Source: Paenibacillus durus ATCC 35681
Lineage (GTDB): Bacteria; Bacillota; Bacilli; Paenibacillales; Paenibacillaceae
Direction of reading: 5' to 3'
DNA: 64,000 nucleotides
NCBI RefSeq assembly: GCF_000993825.1
Contig: NZ_CP011114.1
Location: 310,001-374,000, forward strand
The stretch's first letter is position 1; every line of letters starts with the position of its first letter. Position numbers and translations under genes: made by a program. This document shows positions 7,325 through 16,944 of this stretch, piece by piece. Below the pieces are notes generated by a model. It was not told where the DNA came from. It ran no database searches and saw only the letters and a program-made list of their open reading frames with translations.

Positions 7325-8782
7325 TTAGTTCTCAGCCGCTACTGACAGTCCGAGTCCTTCGGCAATTCGGGTGCCGAACTCGGGATCGGCTTTGTAGAAA
7401 TGGCCAATCTGACGGAGCTTAATGTCATCTTGTTCCACCGGCTTCATCGCATCGACGATGTTGCGCACCAGTCTGGTGCGTTCGTCTTCACTCAGCAGGC
7501 GGTACAGATCACCCGGCTGGGTGTAATGATCGTGATGGTCATAGGCGACGCTGGCGGCCTGCCCGGAGACTTCATATGGGGCAATCTTATGCTCCGGAGA
7601 CTCTTTCGGTCCGCCGAAGCTGTTCGGCTCGTAGTATACGGAGGCGCCGCCGTTGTTGCCGTCGGCCATCGCGCCATCGCGCTGGTGGTTATGCACCGGG
7701 CACTGCGGACGGTTGATCGGGAGCTGGTTATGGTTCGGGCCTACCCGGTAGCGGTGGGCGTCGGCATAGGCGAACAGACGGCCCTGAAGCATTTTGTCGG
7801 GAGAAGCCTCGATGCCTGGAACGAAGGAACCTGGGGAGAAGGTGGCCTGCTCCACTTCGGCAAAATAGTTCTCCGGATTGCGGTCCAGAACCATGCGGCC
7901 GACCTCAATCAGCGGATAATCTTTTTGCGACCATACTTTGGTGACGTCGAACGGATCGAAGCGGTACGTATCCGCGTCTTCGATCGGCATAATCTGCACG
8001 TACAGCTTCCATGCCGGGAAATCGCCGTTTGCGATTGCGTTGAACAGGTCCTCCGTATGGTAATCCGGATTCTCGCCGGCGATTTTGGCCGCCACATCGA
8101 CATCCATGTTCTGAATGCCCTGCTCGGTTTTAAAATGGTATTTCACCCAAACCGCTTGTCCTTCGGCGTTGACCCATTTGAACGTATGGCTGCCGAAGCC
8201 GTGCATATGGCGCAGCGTTGCCGGAATGCCGCGGTCGGACATCAGAATGGTAACTTGATGCAGCGACTCGGGCGACAGGGACCAGAAATCCCAGACGGCT
8301 GTCGGATTTTTCAGATGGGTCTGAGGATGGCGCTTCTGCGTATGGATAAAGTCCGGGAATTTGATCGCATCACGGATGAAGAAGACCGGCGTGTTGTTGC
8401 CGACCAGATCATAGTTTCCTTCCTCGGTGTAGAACTTGACGGCAAAGCCGCGCGGGTCGCGGACGGTATCGGCCGAGCCCAGCTCACCGGCAACGGTGGA
8501 AAAGCGGATGAACATGGGCGTGCGTTTGCCGATGTCGGAGAGAAAGGCTGCCTTTGTATATTGGGAAAGATCCTGAGTGACTTCAAAATATCCGTGAGCT
8601 CCGGCTCCTTTGGCATGAACGACACGTTCCGGGATGCGTTCTCTGTTGAAGTGAGCCAGCTTTTCCAGCAGGTGGACGTCTTGGATCAAGGTCGGGCCTC
8701 GCGAGCCTGCGGTAAGTGAATTTTGGTTGTCTCCTACCGGAGCGCCCCAACTGGTCGTTAAGCGGTCATGGTTTGAACTCAT
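7325..8782 (-). CDS. katA: Catalase, small-subunit heme type
   Basis: 485-residue monofunctional catalase that dismutes hydrogen peroxide in the cytoplasm. Visible hallmarks are [15 protein letters not shown] with the catalytic His (residue 56), VGNNTPVFF with the catalytic Asn (about residue 129), and [12 protein letters not shown] with the proximal heme Tyr. The length is that of the small-subunit clade. ATG 8782 was chosen over ATG 8788 because GAGGTG is eight bases from the former and only two from the latter. The upstream region is A+T rich, but I could not find a convincing PerR box. Confidence 0.97.
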   Translation of the reverse strand: MSSNHDRLTTSWGAPVGDNQNSLTAGSRGPTLIQDVHLLEKLAHFNRERIPERVVHAKGAGAHGYFEVTQDLSQYTKAAFLSDIGKRTPMFIRFSTVAGELGSADTVRDPRGFAVKFYTEEGNYDLVGNNTPVFFIRDAIKFPDFIHTQKRHPQTHLKNPTAVWDFWSLSPESLHQVTILMSDRGIPATLRHMHGFGSHTFKWVNAEGQAVWVKYHFKTEQGIQNMDVDVAAKIAGENPDYHTEDLFNAIANGDFPAWKLYVQIMPIEDADTYRFDPFDVTKVWSQKDYPLIEVGRMVLDRNPENYFAEVEQATFSPGSFVPGIEASPDKMLQGRLFAYADAHRYRVGPNHNQLPINRPQCPVHNHQRDGAMADGNNGGASVYYEPNSFGGPKESPEHKIAPYEVSGQAASVAYDHHDHYTQPGDLYRLLSEDERTRLVRNIVDAMKPVEQDDIKLRQIGHFYKADPEFGTRIAEGLGLSVAAEN

Positions 8783-8953
8783 GTACATGTCACCTCATAT
8801 GATTAAATTTAGATTTAGTATAAGTATATGATAAATAGTGTTTTTGGAAAAAGCAATATTTTTAGATCATTTTTTTATAAAAGGTTTTTAAAAAATTGGC
8901 AGGCAGAGGGTGCAAGACGGTTAAAAAGGCGGAAAGTATACGGTGGCATTATA

Positions 8954-8979
8954 AACCCCGCCCGATTCGGACGGGGGTT
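8954..8979 (-). terminator. Terminator after glgP
   Basis: AACCCC...CCG-ATT-CGG...GGGGGTT stem 17 bases beyond the glgP stop, followed on the minus strand by a short TTTAT run. Confidence 0.6.
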
Positions 8980-8995
8980 GATGACGGGGAAACAG

Positions 8996-10612
8996 TCAGG
9001 AGGGGATATACATTTTGGCGTAGTACTCCTCCAGCATGCGCTTGGTTGCGAATTCCGTGCGGGTCGTCTCGATGCTTCTACGCATCATTTGCGTCCATTT
9101 CTCGCGGTTGTCGTAATAGGTCGGCAGGACGTGGTTCAAGAGAGTATCGTACAGCGCTTCGCTGTCATGACGGTCGAGTAGCTCAAAATCGGTCGTCTCG
9201 AAGCCGTCGCCGATCTGCCAGCCGTTCTCGCCGTCGATGCAGGCTTCCGGCCACCAGCCGTCCAGAATGGAGCAGTTGAGCACGCCGTTCATGGCGGCCT
9301 TCATCCCGGAGGTTCCGCTCGCTTCCAGCGGTCTCCGTGGATTGTTAAGCCATACGTCGGAGCCGCGGGTCAGCATTGCGCCAATCGTCATGTCGTAGTT
9401 CTCCAGGAACACGACGCTTTTCGGATACTTTTTCATCATGGCGACTAGGTTGCTGACAATTTTTTTGCCGGTGTCGTCCAGCGGATGCGCCTTGCCGGAG
9501 AAGACGATCTGCACTTTGCCCGATTCGAGGTAAGGCTCGATGATGTCCGGCCGCGAGAAGATGAGATCACTTCGTTTATAAGGGGCGGCTCTGCGGGAGA
9601 AGCCTAGCAACAAATTGTCCTCATTCAGCCGGATGCCGGAACGCTCTTCGATAAACCCGATCAGCTCGCTCTTGATCTCCGCATGGGCGCCCCACAGGTC
9701 GCCGTTCTCTTCGTAGGCGCGGGTGATGCGTTCGTCCACCCAAGTAGGCGTATGAATGGCATTGGTGATGGCAATGATCGGCGAGCGGCCGGGAACTTCC
9801 TTCCACATTTTATTCGCGGTCTCGGCATGGAGCTTGGCTACTCCGTTGGAAATGCGGGAGAGACGCAGACCGGCGACAGTCATGTTAAAGGGGTCTCCGC
9901 CGATGCGTTCCATCTGGCTGCGGGTCAGCCCGTTGAAGGCGCCCATATACTCCAGACGGCTCAGCGGATGCGACTCGTTGCCTTCCTTGATCGGCGTATG
10001 CGTGGTGAATACAACCTCCTGCCGGGTCGCTTTCCAGGCTTCCTCAAAGGTGTCGCCGCCGGCCATTTTTTCGCGGATTAGTTCAACCGCCGCCAGCGCG
10101 GCATGCCCTTCATTAAAATGATACACATCCACCGGGATTTCCAGCGCCCGCAAGGCTTTTACCCCGCCGATCCCGAGCACGATTTCCTGGGCGATCCGTT
10201 CTTCGCCGAACCAGCCGTACAGCTGGCCTGTAATCCATGCGTCGGCATTCTCCGGGATGTCCGTGTCCAGCAGGTAGAGTGGATTATTGCCAAAATGCTC
10301 CGTCTTCCAAACCTTGCAGATAACGTCTAACCCGCGGATCTTGACGGTGACTTTTACGCCGGTATCTTCGAGAAAGTCGTACACATAGTTGTGGTAAGAG
10401 TCATACGGATTGCCGTTCGCGTCGATCCTCTGGTCGGTATAGCCCTGCTTCCATTTCAGGCCGATGGGAATGATTGGGACATGGATATCCTTGGCGCCCT
10501 TGATGTAATCGCCGGCCAGAATGCCAAGCCCCCCGGCGTACATTTTGAAATCGGAATGCAGCCCGTACTCCATGCTGAAATAAGCGACTGACGGTAAGTT
10601 CTTCTCGTTCAA
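8996..10612 (-). CDS. glgP: Alpha-glucan phosphorylase (GT35, short form)
   Basis: 538-residue phosphorylase releasing glucose 1-phosphate from glycogen, starch or maltodextrin. Motifs include SMEYGLHSDFKMYAGGLGILAGD near the N-terminus, HFNEGHAAL, TTHTPIKEGN, GFSRRAAPYKR and the PLP region NNPRRPLEASGTSGMKAAMNG. TTG 10612 is chosen because AGGGAGG lies nine bases upstream and the usual N-terminus of this short form begins there; longer frames to 10684 or 10736 lack support. A cre site 100 bases upstream suggests CcpA control. There is no neighbouring glycogen operon, so it may act in maltodextrin use. Confidence 0.93.
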   Translation of the reverse strand: MNEKNLPSVAYFSMEYGLHSDFKMYAGGLGILAGDYIKGAKDIHVPIIPIGLKWKQGYTDQRIDANGNPYDSYHNYVYDFLEDTGVKVTVKIRGLDVICKVWKTEHFGNNPLYLLDTDIPENADAWITGQLYGWFGEERIAQEIVLGIGGVKALRALEIPVDVYHFNEGHAALAAVELIREKMAGGDTFEEAWKATRQEVVFTTHTPIKEGNESHPLSRLEYMGAFNGLTRSQMERIGGDPFNMTVAGLRLSRISNGVAKLHAETANKMWKEVPGRSPIIAITNAIHTPTWVDERITRAYEENGDLWGAHAEIKSELIGFIEERSGIRLNEDNLLLGFSRRAAPYKRSDLIFSRPDIIEPYLESGKVQIVFSGKAHPLDDTGKKIVSNLVAMMKKYPKSVVFLENYDMTIGAMLTRGSDVWLNNPRRPLEASGTSGMKAAMNGVLNCSILDGWWPEACIDGENGWQIGDGFETTDFELLDRHDSEALYDTLLNHVLPTYYDNREKWTQMMRRSIETTRTEFATKRMLEEYYAKMYIPS

Positions 10613-10714
10613 GCGGATAAGCCTCCCTAATCTTCGGATTAGATTGAATTGCAGCGAATTCTTGCGGCTGTATCGTAGATGCAAACGTTTGACTCATAAA
10701 CATGAATCGCTTAT

Positions 10715-10729
10715 TTGAAAACGATTTCA
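10715..10729. promoter_or_regulatory. cre site (CcpA) upstream of glgP
   Basis: TTGAAAACGATTTCA fits the catabolite-responsive element consensus WTGNAANCGNWNNCW at every fixed position. It lies about 103 bases before the glgP start, in a place where CcpA could block transcription. A poorer match (TGCAAACGTTTGA) is at 10680. Confidence 0.65.
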
Positions 10730-10820
10730 GGTACATTTTAACATAAAATAAACCGCGAGTGTAACAACGTTTTTGTGGAGATGTCGGCAGAGACCCAGCG
10801 CGATTCCGTGAAAATGAAAT

Positions 10821-10855
10821 GGCGGACTGAGGAGTAAACCTTGGACCGCCTTTTT
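10821..10855 (-). terminator. Terminator after the lysR-type gene
   Basis: GGCGG (10821-10825) and CCGCC (10846-10850) frame an imperfect hairpin 18 bases beyond the regulator's stop. T-rich sequence follows on the minus strand and TTTTT on the plus strand. Confidence 0.5.
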
Positions 10856-10867
10856 GCCTTGATATGG

Positions 10868-11779
10868 TTAGACATGTTTATGCGTTTTTAGAAAAAATTT
10901 CTTTCCATAATTGATGGCGAAATTCCGGAACTCCGTGGCGGCGGGAGATAAATAGCGGTTGCGGACGCTCGCGACGTAAATAAAGCGTTCGTAAGACGGG
11001 TTGCTGATATTGAGAATATCCACATCAAAATGGTTAAGGGCGGAGATACGGGGCATCACCGCAATGCCGTATCCTACCGATACAAGACCCGCCATAGCGG
11101 TGTCCTCTTCAATTTCGCATACGATCTTTGGTCTTGCGCCCACCCTGGCGAACAAGCTGTCGATGATCGGCCGCAGGCCGCTTTTTGGGTTGAAATAAAC
11201 CATAGGATAGGGAGTCGTCTCTTTAAGATCGATACTGCCCAGTTCAGATAAAGGATGATTCTTGGGCGTAATGACGACCAGTTCTTGCTCGGCCAAAGGA
11301 ATAAACTCGATTTCGGGTTCATGTTCCATATAAGAGCAGAAGGCGATATCGTATTGGTCGTCTTTTAAGCCTTGTATTATATTTTTCGTATTTCCCTGAT
11401 GAAAAGTGAAAGACATTTTCTTATGTTCATCGAGCAAGGAAAAAGACTGCACCAGCGCGGGTACAAAATGAGCGCCAAGTGTGTAGATAAAAGCAAGGTC
11501 GATCACCCCGGTTGATGGGCTGGTCAGTTCGCGGACCTTCTTCTCGCCTTTCTCCAGCTCGTCCAGAGCGCGGTTAACATAGCTAAGGAAGAGCTTGCCG
11601 TACTTGGTAAGCCGGATATTCCGTCCCTGCTTCTCAAATAAATAAGTTCCCAGTTCCTTCTCAAGCTCCGATATGGCATGGCTGAGGCTTGGCTGGGTAA
11701 TGGATAATTTGATCGCCGCCTGTGTGATATGTTCCGTTTCGGCAATGACCCGAAAATACTGCAAATGACGTAAGTTCAT
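10868..11779 (-). CDS. LysR-family regulator of the quinate/shikimate operon
   Basis: 303-residue LysR-type regulator: a winged HTH at residues 1-60 (MNLRHLQYFRVIAETEHITQ, then PSLSHAISELEKELG), a linker helix, then a periplasmic-binding-type effector domain from about residue 90. It is divergent from the oxidoreductase/aroE/MFS/aroD operon with a dyad and tandem -10 boxes between. The arrangement parallels the Listeria QuiR region (lmo0488-lmo0491), where shikimate is the inducer. That shikimate or quinate is the ligand here is inference from this order. Confidence 0.9.
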   Translation of the reverse strand: MNLRHLQYFRVIAETEHITQAAIKLSITQPSLSHAISELEKELGTYLFEKQGRNIRLTKYGKLFLSYVNRALDELEKGEKKVRELTSPSTGVIDLAFIYTLGAHFVPALVQSFSLLDEHKKMSFTFHQGNTKNIIQGLKDDQYDIAFCSYMEHEPEIEFIPLAEQELVVITPKNHPLSELGSIDLKETTPYPMVYFNPKSGLRPIIDSLFARVGARPKIVCEIEEDTAMAGLVSVGYGIAVMPRISALNHFDVDILNISNPSYERFIYVASVRNRYLSPAATEFRNFAINYGKKFFLKTHKHV

Positions 11780-11800
11780 AGGGGCTTCACTCCTTTATAC

Positions 11801-11866
11801 ATAGATAGATTCTATTAAAAAAGCTCGAAATATGAATTAGATTTATAATAACATGTCCTCTATAAT
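11801..11866 (+). promoter_or_regulatory. LysR box and promoter of the quinate/shikimate operon
   Basis: ATAGA-TAGAT-TCTAT at 11801-11815 is a perfect short dyad of the T-N11-A type bound by LysR regulators. Downstream lie TTAGAT (11837) and TATAAT (11861) with 18-base spacing, plus another TATAAT at 11844. The operon's first ATG follows at 11919, so an in-frame upstream start at 11853 would fall in the promoter and was rejected. Confidence 0.5.
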
Positions 11867-11918
11867 AAGCTGTGAAGATTTTCACTTGAACGTACGAGCT
11901 TATTATGGAGGGGACAAC

Positions 11919-13910
11919 ATGTATCAACATCTTTTTTCACCGCTGACCGTTAAAAGCATGACGATAAAGAATCGCATTGTAATGCCGCCGATGGGCACGA
12001 ACTACGGTGATCCGAACGGTGAATTTACCGAGGATCATCTGAAATATTACGAGCGGCGGGCAAAAGGCGGCGTTGGACTCATCATTGTGGAAAATGCATG
12101 TATTCAGTTCCCGATGGGCTCCAATGGAACGACGCAGATCCGCATCGACCACGACCGCTACATTCCGGGCATGTACAGAATGACCGAGAAGCTGCACAAG
12201 CACGGAGCCTGCGTCGCGCTGCAAATCAACCATGCCGGAGCTTCCGCAGTGCCTGAACGGATTGGCGGCCAGCCGGTATCTTCCTCGAACATTCCTTCGA
12301 AGACAGGGGGAGCCGTCCCCCGTCCGCTGGAGAAGGACGAGATTCTTGATATCGTCGAGCATTACGGCAAAGCGGCGAAGCGCGTGGTTGCCGCCGGCTT
12401 CGATGCGATTGAAATCCATGCCGGACACTCATACCTTCTCTGTCAGTTCCTGTCGCCGGTCTATAACAAGCGGACCGACGAGTTCGGCGGCAGCTTTGAG
12501 AACAGAGCGAGATTTGCGCGGACGGTTATCGACCGGATCAGAAAGGAAGTCGGACCTTTCTTCCCGATCATGATGCGCTTCAGCGCGGACGAGTTTATCG
12601 AGGGCGGTAATACGCTGGAGGATACGCTGCAAATTCTCGAGTTTTTGAATAACGAAGTCGATATCTTTAATGTTTCGGCGGCGCTGAACGATTCCCTGCA
12701 ATATCAGATCGACCAAATGAATCTGCCGGATGGCTGGCGTGCTTATCTGTCCAAAGCGGTCAGAGACAAGTTCGGTAAGCCGACCATTGCCACCGGCAAC
12801 TTCCGCGATCCGGCCGTACTCGAAAAGACGCTTGCAGATGGCGACGCGGACCTGATCGGTATCGGACGCGGACTGATCGCCGACCCGGATTGGGTGGGCA
12901 AGGTGCAGACCGGACATGAAGAAATGATTCGCAAATGCATCTCCTGCAACATCGGCTGCGCCGGACACCGGATCGCGCTCAACCGTCCGATCCGCTGCAC
13001 GATCAATCCTGAAGTCATTCACGGCGAGGATTACAAAGAACATAAAGTAACCCGGCAGACCAATGTTGTCGTTATCGGCAGCGGCACCGCCGGCCTTGAA
13101 GCGGCCTGCACGGCTGCCGAAGTGGGCTGCACCACCTTCCTGTTCGAGCAGAGACCGCGTGTAGGCGGGCTTGCACGGGAAATCGCCAAGCTCCCGGATA
13201 AGAAAAGAATCGTTGATTTCCCGAACTATCTGGAAAAGAGAAGCGAAAGGCTGAAAAACCTGATTACCTTTACCAACACGAAAGCCGACGCGCAGCTTAT
13301 TGAAAACTTCAAGCCGGATGTTATTATTAATGCTACCGGTTCGAAGCCGCTCCTGCCGCCGATTGCCGGACTGCTTGAGCATATTGACAAGGAAGGCGAG
13401 AACATTTTCTCTATCTTCGGTCTGCTGGGCCGCGTTGACGAATTCTCAGCCATGGATCTGGAAGGCAAAAAAATCGTCGTTATCGGCGGCGGAGCCGTTG
13501 GCCTGGACGTTGTGGAATTTTTCGCGGAACGGAAAGCCGAGGTAACGATCGTTGAACGGCTGCCGGAGCTTGGCAGAGACCTGGACCTGATCACCAAGCT
13601 GTCCATGATGCAGATGATCAAGGACAAGAATGTCTCCGTCCATACGCATACTGCGCTGGTGGAAGTGGCGGGAGATCATTTCAAAGTCAACTATGAGGGC
13701 GAGGATAAGAATTTCGCGTTTGACTACGGCTTTGTCTGCCTGGGCATGAAACCGGAGAATCCCGGTCTGGCCGAGCTGCAGAGCCATTTTCTGCAGCGCA
13801 ATGTCGAGGTTGTAAACATCGGCGACAGCTTCAGAACCCGCAAAATTCTCGACGGCATCCGTGAGGGACGCAACATTATTTCGACTTTAGAAAAAATCGG
13901 CGCATTGTAA
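11919..13910 (+). CDS. NADH:flavin oxidoreductase, 2-enoate/2,4-dienoyl-CoA reductase type
   Basis: 663 residues with the two-part layout of the family. An old-yellow-enzyme TIM barrel (SPLTVKSMTIKNRIVMPPM, INHAGAS, IEIHAGHSYLLCQFLSP) binds FMN; a CISCNIGC...C cluster (about residues 336-354) should hold a 4Fe-4S centre; and the C-terminal half carries two Rossmann motifs (VVIGSGTAGLEAA and VVIGGGAVGLDVVEF) for FAD and NAD(P)H. GGAGGGG precedes the ATG. Members reduce activated C=C bonds. First in an operon with YdiB-, MFS- and AroD-type genes, it may act on an unsaturated cyclic acid derived from quinate or shikimate. The substrate is unknown. Confidence 0.9.
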   Translation: MYQHLFSPLTVKSMTIKNRIVMPPMGTNYGDPNGEFTEDHLKYYERRAKGGVGLIIVENACIQFPMGSNGTTQIRIDHDRYIPGMYRMTEKLHKHGACVALQINHAGASAVPERIGGQPVSSSNIPSKTGGAVPRPLEKDEILDIVEHYGKAAKRVVAAGFDAIEIHAGHSYLLCQFLSPVYNKRTDEFGGSFENRARFARTVIDRIRKEVGPFFPIMMRFSADEFIEGGNTLEDTLQILEFLNNEVDIFNVSAALNDSLQYQIDQMNLPDGWRAYLSKAVRDKFGKPTIATGNFRDPAVLEKTLADGDADLIGIGRGLIADPDWVGKVQTGHEEMIRKCISCNIGCAGHRIALNRPIRCTINPEVIHGEDYKEHKVTRQTNVVVIGSGTAGLEAACTAAEVGCTTFLFEQRPRVGGLAREIAKLPDKKRIVDFPNYLEKRSERLKNLITFTNTKADAQLIENFKPDVIINATGSKPLLPPIAGLLEHIDKEGENIFSIFGLLGRVDEFSAMDLEGKKIVVIGGGAVGLDVVEFFAERKAEVTIVERLPELGRDLDLITKLSMMQMIKDKNVSVHTHTALVEVAGDHFKVNYEGEDKNFAFDYGFVCLGMKPENPGLAELQSHFLQRNVEVVNIGDSFRTRKILDGIREGRNIISTLEKIGAL

Positions 13911-13940
13911 CAATTGACCACGAAGGGAAGTAATTAAAAG

Positions 13941-14804
13941 ATGGCAGAGCGCATCACAGGTTATACGCAGCTTATAGGTTTGCTGGGAACTCCAATTGCC
14001 CACAGCCTATCCCCAACCATGCATAACGAAGCTTTTGCTAAACTTGGACTTGACTACGCATATATGGCCTTTGGCGTCGGCAACGAACAACTGCCTGACG
14101 TCATCAAGGGCTTTCGGGCACTGGGTCTTCGCGGCTTTAACGTTACCATGCCGAATAAATCGCTGGTGCTGGACTATCTGGACAAGCTGTCTCCTGCCGC
14201 TGAACTGGCGGGCTCGGTGAACACCGTGGTTAACGACGACGGTGTTCTGACCGGCCATATCACGGACGGCACGGGTTACATGCGTGCGCTTAAGGAGGAA
14301 GGCATCAATGTTATCGGCGAGAAAATGACGATTGCCGGTGGCGGCGGCGCAGCTACAGCGATCTGTATTCAAGCCGCTCTTGACGGAGTAAAGGAGATAT
14401 CCATCTTCAATAAGAAGGATAAGTTCTATCCCCGCGCTGAGGCGACCGTGGAGAAAATCCGCTCCAAGACCGACTGCAAAGTGCAGCTGTTCGATGTTGA
14501 CGATCAGGAAGCGCTCCGGCGGGAAATTGCCGACAGCGTCATTTTTACCAACGCTACCGGGGTAGGGATGAAGCCGCTTGAAGATCAATGCCTCATTTCC
14601 GACCCTTCAATGCTGCGTCCGGATTTGGTGGTATCGGATGTCGTTTATATTCCCAAGAAGACCAAATTGCTGGAAATGGCCGAAGCCAGAGGCTGCCGCA
14701 CAATCAACGGTCTGGGCATGATGCTGTGGCAGGGAGCCAGAGCCTTCGAGATCTGGACTGGCAAAGAAATGCCTGTCGGCTATATTAAAGAGCTGCTGTT
14801 CTAG
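13941..14804 (+). CDS. ydiB: Shikimate/quinate dehydrogenase, YdiB-like
   Basis: 287-residue NAD(P)-dependent dehydrogenase of the AroE superfamily. The substrate-site motif PIAHSLSPTMHN is at residues 17-28, then TMPNKSLVLDYLD with the catalytic Lys, and the nucleotide-binding AGGGGAATA. Several blocks (ITDGTGYMRALKE, SIFNKKDKFY, GVGMKPLEDQ, GLGMMLWQGA) follow E. coli YdiB closely rather than biosynthetic AroE, so oxidation of quinate or shikimate is the likely direction. It lies 30 bases behind the oxidoreductase and ahead of an MFS transporter and dehydroquinase. I cannot exclude that it is annotated simply as aroE. Confidence 0.9.
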   Translation: MAERITGYTQLIGLLGTPIAHSLSPTMHNEAFAKLGLDYAYMAFGVGNEQLPDVIKGFRALGLRGFNVTMPNKSLVLDYLDKLSPAAELAGSVNTVVNDDGVLTGHITDGTGYMRALKEEGINVIGEKMTIAGGGGAATAICIQAALDGVKEISIFNKKDKFYPRAEATVEKIRSKTDCKVQLFDVDDQEALRREIADSVIFTNATGVGMKPLEDQCLISDPSMLRPDLVVSDVVYIPKKTKLLEMAEARGCRTINGLGMMLWQGARAFEIWTGKEMPVGYIKELLF

Positions 14805-14844
14805 AAATTTTCGTAATAATGAAGAAAAGATTGGGTGAAGCCAG

Positions 14845-16059
14845 ATGAAAAATAAATATATGCCGACTGCAATTTCTCTGTATATCAACTACTTTGTGCA
14901 TGGGATGGGCGCCATTATTATGGCGCAGAATATGGATTACTTAACCAAACAGCTTCATACGGACACTACCGGCGTCGCTTATGTCATTTCGGCGCTCGGC
15001 ATTGGCCGGCTGCTTGTGCTCTTTGTATCCGGCGTATTATCTGATAAATTCGGACGCAAGCCGTTTGTGTTTACCGGAATGGCGATTTATGCGCTGTTCT
15101 TCGCCGGTATTTTGCTAGCTCCCAATGTGTCCGTCGCCTTTATTTTCGCCCTGCTCGCGGGGATGGCCAACTCGATATTGGATTCCGGAACCTATCCCGC
15201 GCTGATGGAATCCTTTCCAGAAACGCCAGGTACAGCCAATGTTATCATTAAGGCTTTCATTTCAGCCGGACAGTTTGCGCTGCCGCTGATTATCAGCTTC
15301 CTGATTTCCAATGATCTATACTACGGATATTCGTTCCTGCTGTGTATCGCAATCTTTATCGTGAACGGGCTGGTGCTATCTCGTCTTAAGTTCCCGGATC
15401 ATAAAGTCCAGGCGGCTTCGGCAGCCTCATCTGAAAGCGGCGGCGACAGCAAATTCAGAAACAAACCGAATTTTTGGATTGAGGGAATCTGCCTGATTCT
15501 AATCGGTTATACCGCAACAGCTACTTTTTATCTGATTTCCGTCTGGCTTCCCAAATACGGCGAACAGGTCGTGCAGATGTCCAAGACATCATCGCTTCAA
15601 CTAATCAGTTATTACAGTATCGGGTCGCTTCTGGCAGTATTCGTTACGTCTTATCTTGTCAAAAGCCTGGTTCGTCCCGTGACCTTCGTTCTGCTGTATC
15701 CGTTCATTTCTTTTGTGGCGCTGCTGGTGCTCTGGCAGGTAAGAACTCCGCTTGTCTGCGTTATCTCTGCCTTTGTGATCGGGTTCTCGGCTGCTGGCGG
15801 GGTGCTTCAATTGGCGCTGACTACGATGTCCGAACTATTTCCGAGCAGCAAGGGGAAAATTACAGGTATCGTCTATACGGCATCCAGTCTGGCTACGTTC
15901 TCCATCCCGGTAATTACCGGCATTTTGTCCAAGACGAGCATCAGCAATATTATTCTGTTTGACGCAATCATTACCTTTGTCGGCATCCTGCTGGCTATAA
16001 TCGTAAATATACGTTACCGTAGAGTTATTAACCCGGTTTCTACCGGGGTTCAAGCTTAA
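14845..16059 (+). CDS. MFS transporter, probable quinate/shikimate uptake
   Basis: 404-residue major facilitator with about 12 hydrophobic segments. The loop 2-3 signature appears as GVLSDKFGRKPFVF near residue 65. The opening MKNKYMPTAISLYINYFVHGMG and the LDSGTYPALMESFP segment recur almost unchanged in the transporter at 25821-27032, so the two are paralogues. Placement between a YdiB-like dehydrogenase and a dehydroquinase makes quinate or shikimate the likely substrate; that is contextual inference. Confidence 0.9.
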   Translation: MKNKYMPTAISLYINYFVHGMGAIIMAQNMDYLTKQLHTDTTGVAYVISALGIGRLLVLFVSGVLSDKFGRKPFVFTGMAIYALFFAGILLAPNVSVAFIFALLAGMANSILDSGTYPALMESFPETPGTANVIIKAFISAGQFALPLIISFLISNDLYYGYSFLLCIAIFIVNGLVLSRLKFPDHKVQAASAASSESGGDSKFRNKPNFWIEGICLILIGYTATATFYLISVWLPKYGEQVVQMSKTSSLQLISYYSIGSLLAVFVTSYLVKSLVRPVTFVLLYPFISFVALLVLWQVRTPLVCVISAFVIGFSAAGGVLQLALTTMSELFPSSKGKITGIVYTASSLATFSIPVITGILSKTSISNIILFDAIITFVGILLAIIVNIRYRRVINPVSTGVQA

Positions 16060-16090
16060 GTGTTATGAGAATGAGTAAGGAGTGAAATCA

Positions 16091-16855
16091 ATGACCGGCA
16101 CGGTTAAGGTTAAACAAGTCATCATCGGAGAGGGCATGCCGAAGATTTGCGTTCCGATGGTCGGGGCAACGGCAGCGGAGTTGAAAGAAGAAGCTGAAGC
16201 GCTAAAATCACTGGATCTCGATGTAGTGGAATGGCGGGTAGATTTCTTCGATCAGGTCGAAAATATTGAAGCAGTCAAAGCGGCGCTTGCCGACATCCGT
16301 AATATAATCCCGGATCTCCCGCTCGTCTTTACATTCCGCAGCGCCAAAGAAGGCGGGGAAAAGGAGATTGCCACGGAATATTATGAAGAACTGAACCGGG
16401 CGGCCGCCGCAACGGGTCTGGCCGATATTATCGACGTCGAGCTGTTTACCGGGGACGATACTGTAAAATCGCTTGTGGATTATGCGCATCAGCAGGGCGC
16501 CTATGTCATTATTTCCAATCATGATTTCCATAAAACGCCGCCTAAAGCGGAGATCGTTTCGCGCCTGGAAAAGGCTCGGGAGCTTGGCGGAGATTTGCCT
16601 AAGATTGCATTAATGCCGGCTGACGCCGGGGATGTGCTAACTCTGATTGAAGCAACTTATGCAATGAAGGAAAAATACCCGGATTGCCCGGTTATAACGA
16701 TGTCGATGGCGGGAAAAGGCATGATCAGCCGGATTGCCGGAGAGGTATTCGGCTCCGCTCTAACCTTCGGATCGGCGAAAAAGGCGTCGGCGCCGGGACA
16801 GATTCCGGTGTCCGAGCTGCGTACTGCTCTGGAACTGGTGCACCGCAGCCTCTAA
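16091..16855 (+). CDS. aroD: 3-dehydroquinate dehydratase, type I
   Basis: 254-residue class I dehydroquinase, which interconverts 3-dehydroquinate and 3-dehydroshikimate through a Schiff base. The Lys is in LPKIALMPAD (Lys171) and the general-base His in ISNHDFHKTP (His144). DVVEWRVDFF and FTFRSAKEGG are further family blocks. ATG 16091 was chosen because AAGGAG is eight bases upstream; the in-frame GTG at 16082 overlaps that site. It is the last gene of the operon, followed by a strong terminator. Confidence 0.95.
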   Translation: MTGTVKVKQVIIGEGMPKICVPMVGATAAELKEEAEALKSLDLDVVEWRVDFFDQVENIEAVKAALADIRNIIPDLPLVFTFRSAKEGGEKEIATEYYEELNRAAAATGLADIIDVELFTGDDTVKSLVDYAHQQGAYVIISNHDFHKTPPKAEIVSRLEKARELGGDLPKIALMPADAGDVLTLIEATYAMKEKYPDCPVITMSMAGKGMISRIAGEVFGSALTFGSAKKASAPGQIPVSELRTALELVHRSL

Positions 16856-16885
16856 TCCGGGAGGGCGGGAATCCTTACACCTGAA

Positions 16886-16922
16886 AAGAACCCATTATCC
16901 GTTAAAAAGGTAATGGGTTCTT
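16886..16922 (+). terminator. Terminator of the quinate/shikimate operon
   Basis: Perfect 12-base arms AAGAACCCATTA and TAATGGGTTCTT with a 13-base centre, between the convergent aroD and aroK genes. It probably serves both. Confidence 0.8.
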
Positions 16923-16944
16923 GCATTTTCTCAGGCAACCACCG

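Noticed and set aside
7400..8719. Long plus-strand open frame opposite the catalase gene (439 codons)
   Set aside because: It lies wholly antisense to katA, has low-complexity hydrophobic and basic composition and no ribosome site; GC-rich codon use on the other strand explains it.
8783..8880. PerR box upstream of catalase
   Set aside because: Several TTATC/TTATA stretches exist but none fits TTATAATNATTATAA with correct spacing; it is probably only A+T-rich promoter DNA.
11853..11918. Upstream in-frame start of the ene-reductase
   Set aside because: It falls within the promoter and -10 boxes and has no Shine-Dalgarno; ATG 11919 has GGAGGGG.
12429..13382. Minus-strand open frame of 317 codons opposite the ene-reductase
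   Set aside because: Antisense to a gene with clear FMN, Fe-S and FAD motifs; no ribosome site or recognisable domain.
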